The notes beneath the pieces were generated by a model. The model was not told the DNA's origin, did not search any database, and saw nothing but the letters and a program-made list of their open reading frames with translations. The translations under genes were made by a program, and so were the position numbers. Below, one piece after another: positions 1 through 7,561 of a stretch of 48,005 bases of DNA; positions within the stretch are counted from its first letter, which is position 1, and every line of letters starts with the position of its first letter. The DNA is from Mycobacterium sp. Marseille-P9652. Lineage in GTDB: Bacteria; Actinomycetota; Actinomycetes; Mycobacteriales; Mycobacteriaceae. The stretch covers positions 1 to 48,005 of the forward strand of contig NZ_CACRUY010000044.1 in NCBI RefSeq assembly GCF_902652685.1, read 5' to 3'.

Positions 1-110
1 GCCGCCCCACCGATGCCCCCTGCAGTGGCACGACCGATGGGACCGCCGGCGCCCGCGGCGCCGCGCGGTCCCATCGGTCGTGCCACTGCAGGGGGCATCG
101 GTGGGGCGGC
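1..110. repeat. Near-perfect long inverted repeat (fold-back palindrome)
   Basis: Bases 1-46 are the exact reverse complement of 65-110. The 18-base centre folds again: 47-53 pairs with 57-63 around a 3-base loop, leaving base 64 as a lone bulge. The whole segment is therefore one hairpin of about 53 pairs. The left arm starts exactly at the first base of the window. That fits a contig end or an assembly fold-back as well as a real cruciform. Thirteen bases of the right arm (65-77, GCGGTCCCATCGG) recur at 173-185. Confidence 0.9.
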
Positions 111-239
111 TGCGGGCGGCACCCGACGGATCACCTGCGAGGGCTCCCGGCGCCCGCCGGGCGGTCGCGCGGGCGGTCCCATCGGCTTTCGACGCCCCGG
201 TGAGCGGTCGCCGTCCACCCCGATAACTTATGGCATCGC
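111..239. other. Intergenic segment with small GC hairpin
   Basis: No gene is supported here. A 7-bp hairpin (146-152 with 155-161, CCCGGCG/CGCCGGG) lies downstream of the minus-strand DUF2470 gene and could serve as its terminator, though no T-tract follows. A 13-bp copy of part of the adjacent palindrome arm sits at 173-185. Confidence 0.4.
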
Positions 240-1031
240 TTACCGCCGGGCGTGCAACCCGTTGAGGAAGGGGCAGCCCATCAGGACGCGGACGGCCTGG
301 CGCAGCCCGGCCATGTCGCTCACCGGCCGGTGGAAGGACAGCCGGATGTCGCGGTCGCCGTCGCCGCGCTCGACGCGGAACCGGATGCCGTAGCGGTCGA
401 TCCCCAGCGGGCGGACCCGCCCACCGCGCATCGTCGCCGGCAGCCTCGACACCAGCCGCGCGATCACGTCGGGGTGGGCGGTGTCCAGGTGCCGCAGCAG
501 AGTCGTCTCGACCTCGCAGAAGGGGTCGGGCCGCGCGGCCAGCAGGTCCGCCACGTCGACGGCCTCGGCGCCGCCGGCGTCCGCGGCGACCACAGACACG
601 ACCTCGAGGCGCAGCAGGCGGTAGCGGCGCTCGTCGTCGCGGAAGGCGGACCGCGGGGTCTCCACCTGCAGCAAGACGGGATCGGGACACTCGCCGGCGA
701 TCCGGTCCAGCGTCGGCGAGACGTCGTTCGGCGGCACCTCCCGCAGGCGGCCCCGCGCCCAGACCAGCGAGCGGACCGGTTCGCGCAGCGGCAAGGGTGC
801 GAAGTCGGTCAGCTCGAGCAGCGCCAGCGATTCCTGCGGTCCCGGGGCGCGGTCGGTGGGGACGGCTAGTGCGAAGGATCCGTCGTCGAGCAGGTGGTGC
901 AGGGGTGTCGCCACCGTGTCTCGGCGTACCGCCCCGTTGTCCAGCGCCAGCAACGCGCCGCCGGCGCGGGCGCAGGCGCTGCGGATGCGCTCGGCCGTCG
1001 TGGGCGCCGCGTCTGTCAGTGGAAGCACCAT
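240..1031 (-). CDS. DUF2470 / HugZ-like protein (Rv3839-like)
   Basis: This 263-aa protein has an N-terminal region resembling flavin-reductase-like split-barrel (HugZ-type) proteins and a C-terminal DUF2470 domain (about 180-255, including PLGIDRYGIRFRVERGDGD and the final RQAVRVLMGCPF). Proteins of this type are linked to haem and iron use; the exact reaction is unknown. Size and divergence from pheA match M. tuberculosis Rv3839, which I recall as iron-regulated. An AGGAGGA run (1032-1038) abuts the ATG at 1029-1031, which is too close for normal spacing, so the GTG of codon 2 is an equally good start. An IdeR-like box lies just upstream. The function beyond the iron link is inference. Confidence 0.85.
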   Translation of the reverse strand: MVLPLTDAAPTTAERIRSACARAGGALLALDNGAVRRDTVATPLHHLLDDGSFALAVPTDRAPGPQESLALLELTDFAPLPLREPVRSLVWARGRLREVPPNDVSPTLDRIAGECPDPVLLQVETPRSAFRDDERRYRLLRLEVVSVVAADAGGAEAVDVADLLAARPDPFCEVETTLLRHLDTAHPDVIARLVSRLPATMRGGRVRPLGIDRYGIRFRVERGDGDRDIRLSFHRPVSDMAGLRQAVRVLMGCPFLNGLHARR

Positions 1032-1042
1032 TCCTCCTCTAG

Positions 1043-1061
1043 TTAGGCAAGGCTAAGTTAA
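1043..1061. promoter_or_regulatory. IdeR (iron) box
   Basis: The 19-mer TTAGGCAAGGCTAAGTTAA matches the mycobacterial IdeR consensus TTAGGTTAGSCTAACCTAA at 15 of 19 positions, with both outer half-sites kept. It ends 11 bases before the start of the DUF2470 gene and overlaps any promoter there, so iron-IdeR repression is expected. It also lies 60 bp upstream of divergent pheA. Confidence 0.75.
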
Positions 1062-1108
1062 CTCAGGCCTCGGGAGTGGCGCAAGAGGTGGCGCGCGCGG
1101 CACGCCAT

Positions 1109-1114
1109 TAGGGT
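1109..1114 (+). promoter_or_regulatory. -10 hexamer TAGGGT of pheA (leaderless-type)
   Basis: TAGGGT fits the mycobacterial TANNNT -10 and stands 6 bases before the pheA GTG. Transcription would start at or next to the start codon. The bases between (TGGGGA) could alternatively act as a weak ribosome site. Confidence 0.4.
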
Positions 1115-1120
1115 TGGGGA

Positions 1121-2056
1121 GTGATCCGCATCGCCTTCCTCGGCCCCGAGGGAACCTTCACCGAGGCCGCGCTGCACCAGATCACCGCCGCCGGGTTGGT
1201 TCCCGAGCGCGACCCGGACGCGCACCGCCTCCCGAAGGACAGCACTCCGGCGGCCCTGGATGCCGTGCGCGCCGGAGAGGCCGACTACGCGTGCGTCCCG
1301 ATCGAGAACTCGATCGACGGGTCGGTGACGCCCACCCTGGACAGCCTGGCGATCGGCCCGCCCCTGCAGGTGTTCGCCGAGACGGCGCTGGACGTGGCGT
1401 TCAGCATCGTCGTGCGGCCGGGCCTCGCCGGGGAGGTGCGCACGCTGGCGGCGTTCCCGGTGGCGATGGCCCAGGTGCGGGGGTGGCTGGCGGTCAACCT
1501 GCCGGATGTGGAGCTGCGCCCCGCGTACTCCAACGCCGACGCGGCGCGGCAGGCCGCGGACGGCCTCGCCGACGCCGCGGTGACGTCGCCGCTGGCCGCC
1601 ACCCGGTGGGGGCTGTCGGTCCTGGCCGACGGCGTCGTCGACGAGCCCAACGCGCGCACCCGGTTCGTGCTGATCGGGCCGCCCGGACCGCCACCGCCGC
1701 GCACCGGGACGGACCGCACGTCGGTGGTGCTGCGGATCGACAACACCCCCGGGGCGCTGGTGGCGGCGCTCGCGGAGTTCGGCATCCGCGGCATCGATCT
1801 GACCCGGATCGAGTCCAGGCCGACGCGCACCGGGCTCGGCACCTACCTGTTCTTCGCCGACTGCGTCGGCCACATCGACGACGGCGCCGTCGCCGAGGCA
1901 CTCAAGGCGCTGCACCGACGTTGTGCCGATGTGCGATACCTGGGTTCCTGGCCGACGGGCTCGCCCGTCGGGGTGCCGCCCCCGCCGGCGGACGAGGCGT
2001 CACGCTGGCTGGCGCAGTTGCGCGACGGCAAGCCCGAGCAGGGGCTGCAGCCGTGA
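1121..2056 (+). CDS. pheA: Prephenate dehydratase
   Basis: It converts prephenate to phenylpyruvate in phenylalanine synthesis. The 311-aa protein begins with the family signature FLGPEGTF and has the catalytic TRF triad at residues 180-182 (NARTRFVLIG). A C-terminal ACT domain from about residue 200 carries the GAL and ESRP (231-234) motifs that bind phenylalanine for feedback inhibition. Length and domains match monofunctional mycobacterial PheA. The GTG start is the first in frame with the conserved N-terminus. The stop overlaps the next gene by 4 bases (GTGA), so the two are translationally coupled. Confidence 0.96.
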   Translation: MIRIAFLGPEGTFTEAALHQITAAGLVPERDPDAHRLPKDSTPAALDAVRAGEADYACVPIENSIDGSVTPTLDSLAIGPPLQVFAETALDVAFSIVVRPGLAGEVRTLAAFPVAMAQVRGWLAVNLPDVELRPAYSNADAARQAADGLADAAVTSPLAATRWGLSVLADGVVDEPNARTRFVLIGPPGPPPPRTGTDRTSVVLRIDNTPGALVAALAEFGIRGIDLTRIESRPTRTGLGTYLFFADCVGHIDDGAVAEALKALHRRCADVRYLGSWPTGSPVGVPPPPADEASRWLAQLRDGKPEQGLQP

Positions 2057-2739
2057 GCGGGCACCTGGTGTTGCTGCGGCACGGCCAGTCGTACGGCAAC
2101 GTCGAGCGCAGGCTCGACACCCGGCCGCCCGGCGCGGAGCTGACGCCGCTGGGCCGCGACCAGGCGCGGGCGTTCGCGCGGGCCGCGGGGCCGCCGGCGA
2201 TGCTGGCGCACTCGGTGGCCACCCGCGCATCGCAGACCGCCGCGGTGATCGGTTCGGAACTCGACGTGGCCACGGTCCAGGTCGACGGCATCCACGAAGT
2301 CCAGGTGGGGGCGCTCGAGGACCGCTGCGACGACGAGGCCGTCGCGGAGTTCAACGCCGTCTACGAGCGGTGGCATCGGGGAGAACTGAACCTCTCGCTG
2401 CCCGGGGGCGAGACCGGCAGCGACGTCCTGCACCGCTACGTTCCGGTTCTCACCGAACTGCGCGTGCGCTACCTCGACGACGCCGACTGGACCGGCGACA
2501 TCGTCGTCGTCAGCCACGGCGCGGCGATCCGGCTGGCGGCCGCGATTCTGGCCGGGGTCGACGGCAACTTCGCGCTGGACAACCATCTCGACAACGCGGA
2601 GTCGGTGGTATTGGCGCCGGTCACCGACGGGCGGTGGAGTTGCGTGCGGTGGGGATCGCTGACGCCGCCGTTCTACCCCAAGGCGTCCGCAAGCCCCGTG
2701 GTGGACGCGGTGCGCTCGGGCACCGACCCGATGGGCTGA
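2053..2739 (+). CDS. gpm2: Histidine phosphatase (phosphoglycerate-mutase family; Rv3837c-like)
   Basis: This 228-aa protein of the histidine phosphatase superfamily opens with LLRHGQSYGN, where the RHG histidine (about residue 10) is the phospho-acceptor, and carries the second catalytic histidine in VVVSHGAAIR. The GTG start overlaps the pheA stop. M. tuberculosis names the equivalent gene gpm2, but true phosphoglycerate mutase activity is unproven and the substrate cannot be read from the sequence. The position after pheA suggests co-expression, not a role in phenylalanine synthesis. Confidence 0.9.
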   Translation: MSGHLVLLRHGQSYGNVERRLDTRPPGAELTPLGRDQARAFARAAGPPAMLAHSVATRASQTAAVIGSELDVATVQVDGIHEVQVGALEDRCDDEAVAEFNAVYERWHRGELNLSLPGGETGSDVLHRYVPVLTELRVRYLDDADWTGDIVVVSHGAAIRLAAAILAGVDGNFALDNHLDNAESVVLAPVTDGRWSCVRWGSLTPPFYPKASASPVVDAVRSGTDPMG

Positions 2740-2746
2740 GCGCCGG

Positions 2747-2941
2747 TCAGACGGCCAGAGGCACCGATTCGGCGCAGCAGCCGCAGCCCACGGCGTCGCA
2801 GTCGATGACGAACGTGTGCGCCACCAGCTCGGGACTGGCGCAATCCGGCTCGGTGCATTCCCACCGGAGCAGGGAGTGGCAAATCAGGGTGCCGTGGCAG
2901 TGATCCAGGCCCGCTCGGCACTCACGGCAGTCGGCGCTCAT
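2747..2941 (-). CDS. Cysteine-rich 64-aa protein
   Basis: This small protein has about ten cysteines and two histidines in 64 residues, arranged as CRxC, HCHGTxxC, CxxPDC and a terminal CxxxxCxCC. The pattern suggests structural zinc or another metal. There is no signal peptide or membrane segment. It sits alone between the gpm2 stop (7 bases away, convergent) and the zincin gene. I do not recognise a named family. It is called real because the Cys pattern is regular, the ATG start is clean, and the opposite-strand reading frames here are low-complexity shadows. Confidence 0.7.
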   Translation of the reverse strand: MSADCRECRAGLDHCHGTLICHSLLRWECTEPDCASPELVAHTFVIDCDAVGCGCCAESVPLAV

Positions 2942-3013
2942 ACGCCGTTCATAACACCGGGCGGGGACAAATCCGGGATGCCGCGCCCGCGCCGCATCGA
3001 TTTGTCGGGCCCG

Positions 3014-3364
3014 TCACGACCAGCCGAGTTCCTCCAGGCGGTCGTCGTCGATGCCGAAGTGGTGGGCGATCTCGTGGATCACCGTCACCGCGACCTCCTC
3101 GACGACGTCCGCGTCGGAGTCGCAGATGTCCAGCAGCGCTTCGCGGTAGATCGTGATGGCGTCCGGCAGGTGCCCGGAGTATTCGGAGTCCCGCTCGGTG
3201 AGCGCGACCCCCTCGTAGAGGCCGAGCAGTTCGGCGTCCTGCGGGTGGCGGTCCTCGACGAGGACGACCACGTTGTCCATCGCGGCCGCCAGCTCCGGCG
3301 GGATCAGGTCGAGCGCATCGGAGACCAGCTCGTCGAAGCGCTGCGGGTCCATCCGCACCGGCAT
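3014..3364 (-). CDS. Small zinc metallopeptidase (zincin-like; Rv3836-like)
   Basis: A 116-aa protein with the zinc motif HEIAHHFGIDDDRLEELGW near its C-terminus (HExxHxxG followed by Asp), as in the compact zincin family PF06262. Catalysis is plausible because both His and the Glu are present; the substrate is unknown. No export signal is seen. Its ATG lies 4 bases after the stop of the septum-formation gene, so the two share a transcript. An internal ATG at codon 5 is an alternative start. Confidence 0.9.
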   Translation of the reverse strand: MPVRMDPQRFDELVSDALDLIPPELAAAMDNVVVLVEDRHPQDAELLGLYEGVALTERDSEYSGHLPDAITIYREALLDICDSDADVVEEVAVTVIHEIAHHFGIDDDRLEELGWS

Positions 3365-3368
3365 CCGG

Positions 3369-4703
3369 CTAGGTTCCCGGCGGGGGAGCGGGCTGGTTGG
3401 CGTCCTGGGGCGGCGCGCCGCCGTCCGGCGGGGGGTTCTGCGGCGCGGGGTTCTGCGGCGCGGGCGCCTGCGATTGGGGAGCCGTGCCTATGGACTGCTG
3501 CCCGGGCAGGTGCTGGTTGTTCGGCGGGATGGCGTCGGGTTGTTGGTTGCCGGGCTGCTGGTTGGTCGGCGCCTGGGCCGGGGATTGCGCCGGCACCTGC
3601 ACCGGGATCGGCGGCAGCGTGAGCCGCTCCTCGGGGATGTCGGGCGGCGGCACGGGCGATTGTCCGTTGATCAGCAGTTGCCCCTTGGCGCTGCCCAGCA
3701 GTGTGGCCCACCCGCCGTTGCCCAGCGTGGCGCCGATACTGCAGGCGACCTGACGGCTACCGGCGGTCCAGCTGGCCAGCTGGACGGTCGGGTAGATCAG
3801 CGTCAACGTCGTCGTGCGCAGCTTGACCGGCGCCAGGTAAGCGTCCGTCATCTTGGTGCACGCGTCCTTGATGAAGCCGTCCTGGTCGGGCTCCGACGGC
3901 AGGGCGCCCGGGAACCTCCCGGCCAGGTTCACCGTCCCCGTCACCTCCATCGCGTGCGGCGCCGCGCAGTCGACCGGGACGTCGATCGGCTGGTTGGTGG
4001 TCGGGTCGATGCCCAGGCAGGTGCCGGCCGGCCACACCTTGGACTGGTCGATGTCGGCGACCTTGCCCTTGAAGGCCTCCTGCTGGTTGTTGGTCCCGGG
4101 CAGCTGCAGCCCGCACAGCATGCGGCGGTCCCCCGATTGTCGCCACGCGCGGTCACCCGGCCATAGCAGGCTGACGGTGAACTTGCTGTTGGGGTCGAAC
4201 TTCGGTCCCAGGTAGGTGCGCACGGCGGCCTCGCACTGCTCCTGGGTGATCTGTTGGATCCGGGCCGGCGACGGGGGCGCGGCGTTGGGCCCGTACTCGG
4301 AGCCGGGGAAGGTCCGCATGTCGATGGATTCGGCGACCTCGAACTTGTGACTGTCGGCGCATTTGACGATGCTGGCCGACTCGGGTGTGGTGTCCGGCCA
4401 CATCAGGCAGTCACCGCCGTTGGCACGGTTGAAGGCGGCGTCGCTCTTGGTGCCGGTGGTGGGCACCGGGTTGCTGTCGAGGTAGCCGGCCAACCGGCCG
4501 GGGCCGCTGCCGCCCACCGGGATCGCGGTGACCAGCCCGGCGATCAGCAGCGCGCCCAGAGCGGTGAGAAGCAGGGCCCGCCTCGTGGCCCGGGCCTGGA
4601 AGCCCTGGGGCCAGCGGAAGGCGGCCGACGTCGCGCCCGCGTGCTCGTCGGGCGGGGCGTCGGAAGCTTCCTTCTCGGGCGCTTGGGTCATCGCCTCCAT
4701 CAT
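3369..4703 (-). CDS. Septum-formation family membrane protein (Rv3835-like)
   Basis: This 444-aa single-pass membrane protein has an acidic cytoplasmic N-terminus, one TM helix (about residues 43-65, [20 protein letters not shown]), and an extracellular region with the paired-Cys pattern of the Septum_form domain (residues about 85-330). A disordered tail of about 100 residues rich in Pro, Gln and Asn follows. Length agrees with Rv3835. A role at the septum is inferred from the domain name only. It is divergent from serS, with about 70 bases between the start codons. Confidence 0.88.
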   Translation of the reverse strand: MMEAMTQAPEKEASDAPPDEHAGATSAAFRWPQGFQARATRRALLLTALGALLIAGLVTAIPVGGSGPGRLAGYLDSNPVPTTGTKSDAAFNRANGGDCLMWPDTTPESASIVKCADSHKFEVAESIDMRTFPGSEYGPNAAPPSPARIQQITQEQCEAAVRTYLGPKFDPNSKFTVSLLWPGDRAWRQSGDRRMLCGLQLPGTNNQQEAFKGKVADIDQSKVWPAGTCLGIDPTTNQPIDVPVDCAAPHAMEVTGTVNLAGRFPGALPSEPDQDGFIKDACTKMTDAYLAPVKLRTTTLTLIYPTVQLASWTAGSRQVACSIGATLGNGGWATLLGSAKGQLLINGQSPVPPPDIPEERLTLPPIPVQVPAQSPAQAPTNQQPGNQQPDAIPPNNQHLPGQQSIGTAPQSQAPAPQNPAPQNPPPDGGAPPQDANQPAPPPGT

Positions 4704-4761
4704 GGCAGGGCCAGCAGAGGCCGGTGAAAATTGTTGCCAAAGTGCGTTCTGGGATCGCCGG

Positions 4762-4767
4762 TAGTCT
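4762..4767 (+). promoter_or_regulatory. -10 hexamer TAGTCT of serS (leaderless)
   Basis: TAGTCT (TANNNT) is placed 7 bases before the serS GTG at 4775, the classic geometry of a leaderless mycobacterial transcript. No Shine-Dalgarno sequence is present, which supports this reading. Confidence 0.6.
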
Positions 4768-4774
4768 CAGGGCC

Positions 4775-6031
4775 GTGATCGACCTGAAGCTGCTCCGGGA
4801 AGACCCCGATGCCGTCCGCCGCTCCCAACAAAGCCGCGGCGAGGACCCGGCACTGGTAGACGCCCTGCTGGAGGCCGACGCCGCCCGCCGGGCCGCGATT
4901 TCGTCCGCCGACACGCTGCGCGGCGAGCAGAAGGCGGCCAGCAAGGCCGTCGGGGCGGCGTCGCCCGAGGAGCGCCCGGCCAGGCTGGCCCGCGCGAAGG
5001 AGCTGGCCGAGCAGGTGAAGGCCGCCGAGGGCGCCCAGGCCGACGCCGAGGCCGCGTTCACGGCCGCGCACATGGCCATCTCCAACGTGATCGTCGACGG
5101 GGTGCCCGCCGGCGGCGAGGACGACTTCCGCGTGCTCGACGTGGTCGGCGAACCCCCCCACCTGGACAACCCGAGGGACCACCTCGAGCTGGGCGAGTCG
5201 CTGGGTCTCATCGACATGCAGCGCGGCGCCAAGGTGTCCGGCTCGCGGTTCTACTTCCTGACCGGTCGGGGCGCCCTGCTGCAGCTTGGACTGCTGCAGC
5301 TGGCGCTGGGGCTGGCCGTCGAGAACGGCTTCATCCCGATGATCCCGCCGGTGCTCGTGCGCCCCGAGGTGATGGCCGGCACCGGATTCCTGGGCGCGCA
5401 CGCCGACGAGGTGTACCGGGTGGAGGCCGACGACCTCTACCTGGTCGGCACCTCGGAGGTGCCGCTGGCCGGCTACCACGCCGACGAGATCCTCGACCTG
5501 TCCCGCGGGCCGCTGCGGTACGCCGGCTGGTCCTCGTGCTTCCGCCGGGAGGCCGGCAGCTACGGCAAGGACACCCGCGGCATCATCCGGGTGCACCAGT
5601 TCGACAAGGTCGAGGGGTTCGTCTACTGCATGCCCGACGACGCCGAGGCCGAACACCACCGGCTGCTGGGCTGGCAGCGCGAGATGCTGGCCCGCATCGA
5701 GGTGCCGTACCGCGTGATCGACGTTGCCGCGGGCGATCTCGGCTCGTCGGCCGCCCGCAAGTTCGACTGCGAGGCCTGGGTGCCGACGCAGGGCGCCTAC
5801 CGGGAGCTGACGTCGACGTCGAACTGCACGACGTTCCAGGCGCGGCGGCTCTCGACGCGGTACCGCGACGCGAACGGCAAGCCGCAGACCGCGGCCACCC
5901 TCAACGGGACGCTGGGCACCACGCGGTGGCTGGTCGCGATCCTCGAGAACCACCAGCGGCCCGACGGCAGCGTGCGGGTTCCCGACGCGCTGGTGCCGTT
6001 CGTGGGCACGGAGGTGCTGGAGCCCGCATAG
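4775..6031 (+). CDS. serS: Seryl-tRNA synthetase
   Basis: It charges tRNA-Ser in the cytoplasm. The 418-aa enzyme has the N-terminal coiled-coil tRNA-binding arm (about 25-105, Ala/Glu/Arg/Lys-rich) and the class II core. Motif 2 is [20 protein letters not shown] and motif 3 is [19 protein letters not shown]. The GTG at 4775 is chosen over an upstream in-frame ATG at 4724 because IDLKLLRED is the conserved N-terminus and the -10 box lies between the two. Length matches actinobacterial SerS. Confidence 0.97.
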   Translation: MIDLKLLREDPDAVRRSQQSRGEDPALVDALLEADAARRAAISSADTLRGEQKAASKAVGAASPEERPARLARAKELAEQVKAAEGAQADAEAAFTAAHMAISNVIVDGVPAGGEDDFRVLDVVGEPPHLDNPRDHLELGESLGLIDMQRGAKVSGSRFYFLTGRGALLQLGLLQLALGLAVENGFIPMIPPVLVRPEVMAGTGFLGAHADEVYRVEADDLYLVGTSEVPLAGYHADEILDLSRGPLRYAGWSSCFRREAGSYGKDTRGIIRVHQFDKVEGFVYCMPDDAEAEHHRLLGWQREMLARIEVPYRVIDVAAGDLGSSAARKFDCEAWVPTQGAYRELTSTSNCTTFQARRLSTRYRDANGKPQTAATLNGTLGTTRWLVAILENHQRPDGSVRVPDALVPFVGTEVLEPA

Positions 6032-6053
6032 GCGCTCCCTCCGCCGATACGCC

Positions 6054-6632
6054 CTAGGCGACGTCGGCGAAGGTCGGGCTGCCGGCCTCCAGGGGGACGC
6101 GGGCGGCGCGCGCGGTGAAGCTGATCGCGTGATACCAACCGCACAACATCGTGAGGTCGAGGATTTCGCGGTCGTCGAACTCGTCACGCAGCTCCGCCCA
6201 CAGGGCGTCGTCGATGTCGTTGCGGTCGAACAGCGCGTCGACCGCGTTGATGAGCAGGCGGTCGCGTTCGGCCGGCCAGCAGGGGTCGCCGGCGTTGCCG
6301 TGGGTCAGCGAGCGGATCTGCGCGCGATCGAGGTTTGCCTTCTCGGCGAAGAAGGCGATGTGCACGCCCCACTCGTACTCGCAGCCGCAGCGGGCGCAGG
6401 TTCGGTCGATGACGATCTCGCGGTCGCGGAAGGAGAGCGACAGCGCGCGGCTCAGTTCGTAGCTGCCCCAGAGCGTCATGGCCGTGGCCATGGGCATGTT
6501 GCGCGCAAAGGTGCGGAAGAGCGCGATGGGCGGGACACCCGGCGGCATCATCTTCTCCAGCTGCGCCGCCACGGCGGCTTCGTAGGGTGGTTCGAGGGCG
6601 CCGATGCGAGGCGTTACGCTTTCCGTAACCAT
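6054..6632 (-). CDS. Carboxymuconolactone decarboxylase (AhpD-like) family protein
   Basis: A 192-aa protein with the CMD/AhpD helical core. The segment RTCARCGCEYEWGVH carries the cysteines and the Cys-(x)n-YEWxxH pattern common to this family, whose members are decarboxylases or thiol peroxidases. Which one applies here is not visible. It diverges from an HxlR-type regulator, and its ATG complement shares CATG with that gene's ATG. GTTACG half-sites in this region make the regulator its likely controller. No ribosome site precedes the ATG, so it may be leaderless or start further in. Confidence 0.85.
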   Translation of the reverse strand: MVTESVTPRIGALEPPYEAAVAAQLEKMMPPGVPPIALFRTFARNMPMATAMTLWGSYELSRALSLSFRDREIVIDRTCARCGCEYEWGVHIAFFAEKANLDRAQIRSLTHGNAGDPCWPAERDRLLINAVDALFDRNDIDDALWAELRDEFDDREILDLTMLCGWYHAISFTARAARVPLEAGSPTFADVA

Positions 6633-6653
6633 GGACGCTGAACCTACGTTACG
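6613..6653. promoter_or_regulatory. Operator cluster: three GTTACG half-sites
   Basis: GTTACG (6613-6618) and CGTAAC (6624-6629) form an inverted repeat with a 5-base spacer; a third copy, GTTACG, lies at 6648-6653. They straddle the divergent start codons of the CMD gene and the HxlR regulator. This is the expected place for an auto-regulatory operator. Assignment to the HxlR protein is inference from position. Confidence 0.55.
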
Positions 6654-7005
6654 GAATTCGAAACGTCAACCGGCGGCCCGGCCCGGGCGTCCGGTGCGCG
6701 GGTCGACCACCGGGCGACCGATCATGGCCGCGCTCGACCTGCTCGGTCGCCGATGGTCGTTGCGGATCTTGTGGGAGCTTCGCGAGGGGCCGCTCGGCGC
6801 GCGGACCTTGCGGGCGCGGTGCGACGGCATGTCGCCGAGCGTTCTCTACGACCGCCTGGGCGAACTGACCGACGCGGGCCTGATCGTTCAGCGCGACGAC
6901 CAGTGCTACGAACTGAGCGAGCAGGGCCGATCCCTCGGCGAGGCGCTGGATCCCTTGGAGCGGTGGGCGCGTCGCTGGGCGCGGACAACCCGCGCCGAGG
7001 GCTAG
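6631..7005 (+). CDS. HxlR-family winged-helix transcriptional regulator
   Basis: A 124-aa MarR/HxlR-type DNA-binding protein. The family core runs from ALDLLGRRWSLRILWELREG through LRARCDGMSPSVLYDRLGEL (recognition helix) to the wing YELSEQGRSL. The typical N-terminal Cys of redox-sensing HxlR proteins (CP before the first helix) is absent; Gly-Arg-Pro stands there, so a redox trigger is less likely. The start at 6631 overlaps the divergent CMD gene start; GTG codons further in are possible. Its stop shares CTAG (7002-7005) with the stop of the convergent DUF2834 gene. Confidence 0.88.
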   Translation: MDAEPTLRNSKRQPAARPGRPVRGSTTGRPIMAALDLLGRRWSLRILWELREGPLGARTLRARCDGMSPSVLYDRLGELTDAGLIVQRDDQCYELSEQGRSLGEALDPLERWARRWARTTRAEG

Positions 7006-7490
7006 GCGTCGACCGTCTCGCGTGCGGCCAGTTGGTGCCGGCGCTGCCGTTCCATGGTCGCGAAGTAGAAGGCGAACGCGAACGCGAAACTCGTGAACAG
7101 GCTCGACACGAAGTACAGCCACGGGTGCCGCAGCGCTCGGCGGTAGCCGTCGACGATCGTGAACAGCGGCAGCAGAACGACATTCGCGATCGTGTAGTCC
7201 TGGCTGGCCGAGCTGGCCGCCGGGTTGGTGAACATCAGCCGGATGTACTCGGCCCAGCTGCCGTGTTCGCCCCAGAGCGGATTGGTGGACCCGTGCGAGT
7301 ACTCCTTCACGAAGGTGATGTTGAAGTACCAGCCGAGCGCAACCGAGGCGATGCCGACGACGTAGTACACGATTTCGAGGGGGGAGAACAGCGGCCCCTG
7401 GGCCGGGCGGGCGAAGACCTTCTGATTCGAGGCGACGATCCAGCCGATGACGGTGAGCCCGAGAACCGCGTGCACGAGTAGCGAGACCAT
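7002..7490 (-). CDS. DUF2834-type membrane protein (Rv3831-like)
   Basis: A 162-aa protein with about four TM helices: MVSLLVHAVLGLTVIGWIV, the segment around IVYYVVGIASVALGWYFNI, one near ANVVLLPLFTIV, and WLYFVSSLFTSFAFAFAFYF. The aromatic motif GWYFNITFV fits DUF2834. Function unknown. The ATG at 7488-7490 is chosen; the open frame extends to 7535 but that would run through the operator palindrome. It is divergent from the TetR gene and shares its operator. Confidence 0.8.
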   Translation of the reverse strand: MVSLLVHAVLGLTVIGWIVASNQKVFARPAQGPLFSPLEIVYYVVGIASVALGWYFNITFVKEYSHGSTNPLWGEHGSWAEYIRLMFTNPAASSASQDYTIANVVLLPLFTIVDGYRRALRHPWLYFVSSLFTSFAFAFAFYFATMERQRRHQLAARETVDA

Positions 7491-7514
7491 GCGCGCAGTC
7501 TGACCCCCGTCGGA

Positions 7515-7535
7515 AAGTTTTGTCAATATTGACAA
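7515..7535. promoter_or_regulatory. TetR operator 1 (perfect 16-bp palindrome)
   Basis: TTGTCAATATTGACAA (7520-7535) is a perfect palindrome between the divergent DUF2834 and TetR genes. With the preceding bases its left half reads AAGTTTTGTCA, nearly identical to the left half of operator 2 at 8184. It lies 15 bases upstream of the TetR -10 box (TACCTT, 7550-7555), where bound repressor would block polymerase. Confidence 0.75.
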
Positions 7536-7549
7536 TACCGGCGGTGCGG

Positions 7550-7555
7550 TACCTT
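7550..7555 (+). promoter_or_regulatory. -10 hexamer TACCTT of the TetR gene
   Basis: TACCTT fits TANNNT and lies 6 bases before the ATG at 7562, with no Shine-Dalgarno sequence. This suggests a leaderless mRNA. Confidence 0.5.
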
Positions 7556-7561
7556 ATCGCC

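Noticed and set aside
1114-2739. One long gene covering pheA and gpm2 in the gpm2 frame
   Set aside because: The upstream part is out of frame with conserved PheA; gpm2 starts at the GTG overlapping the pheA stop.
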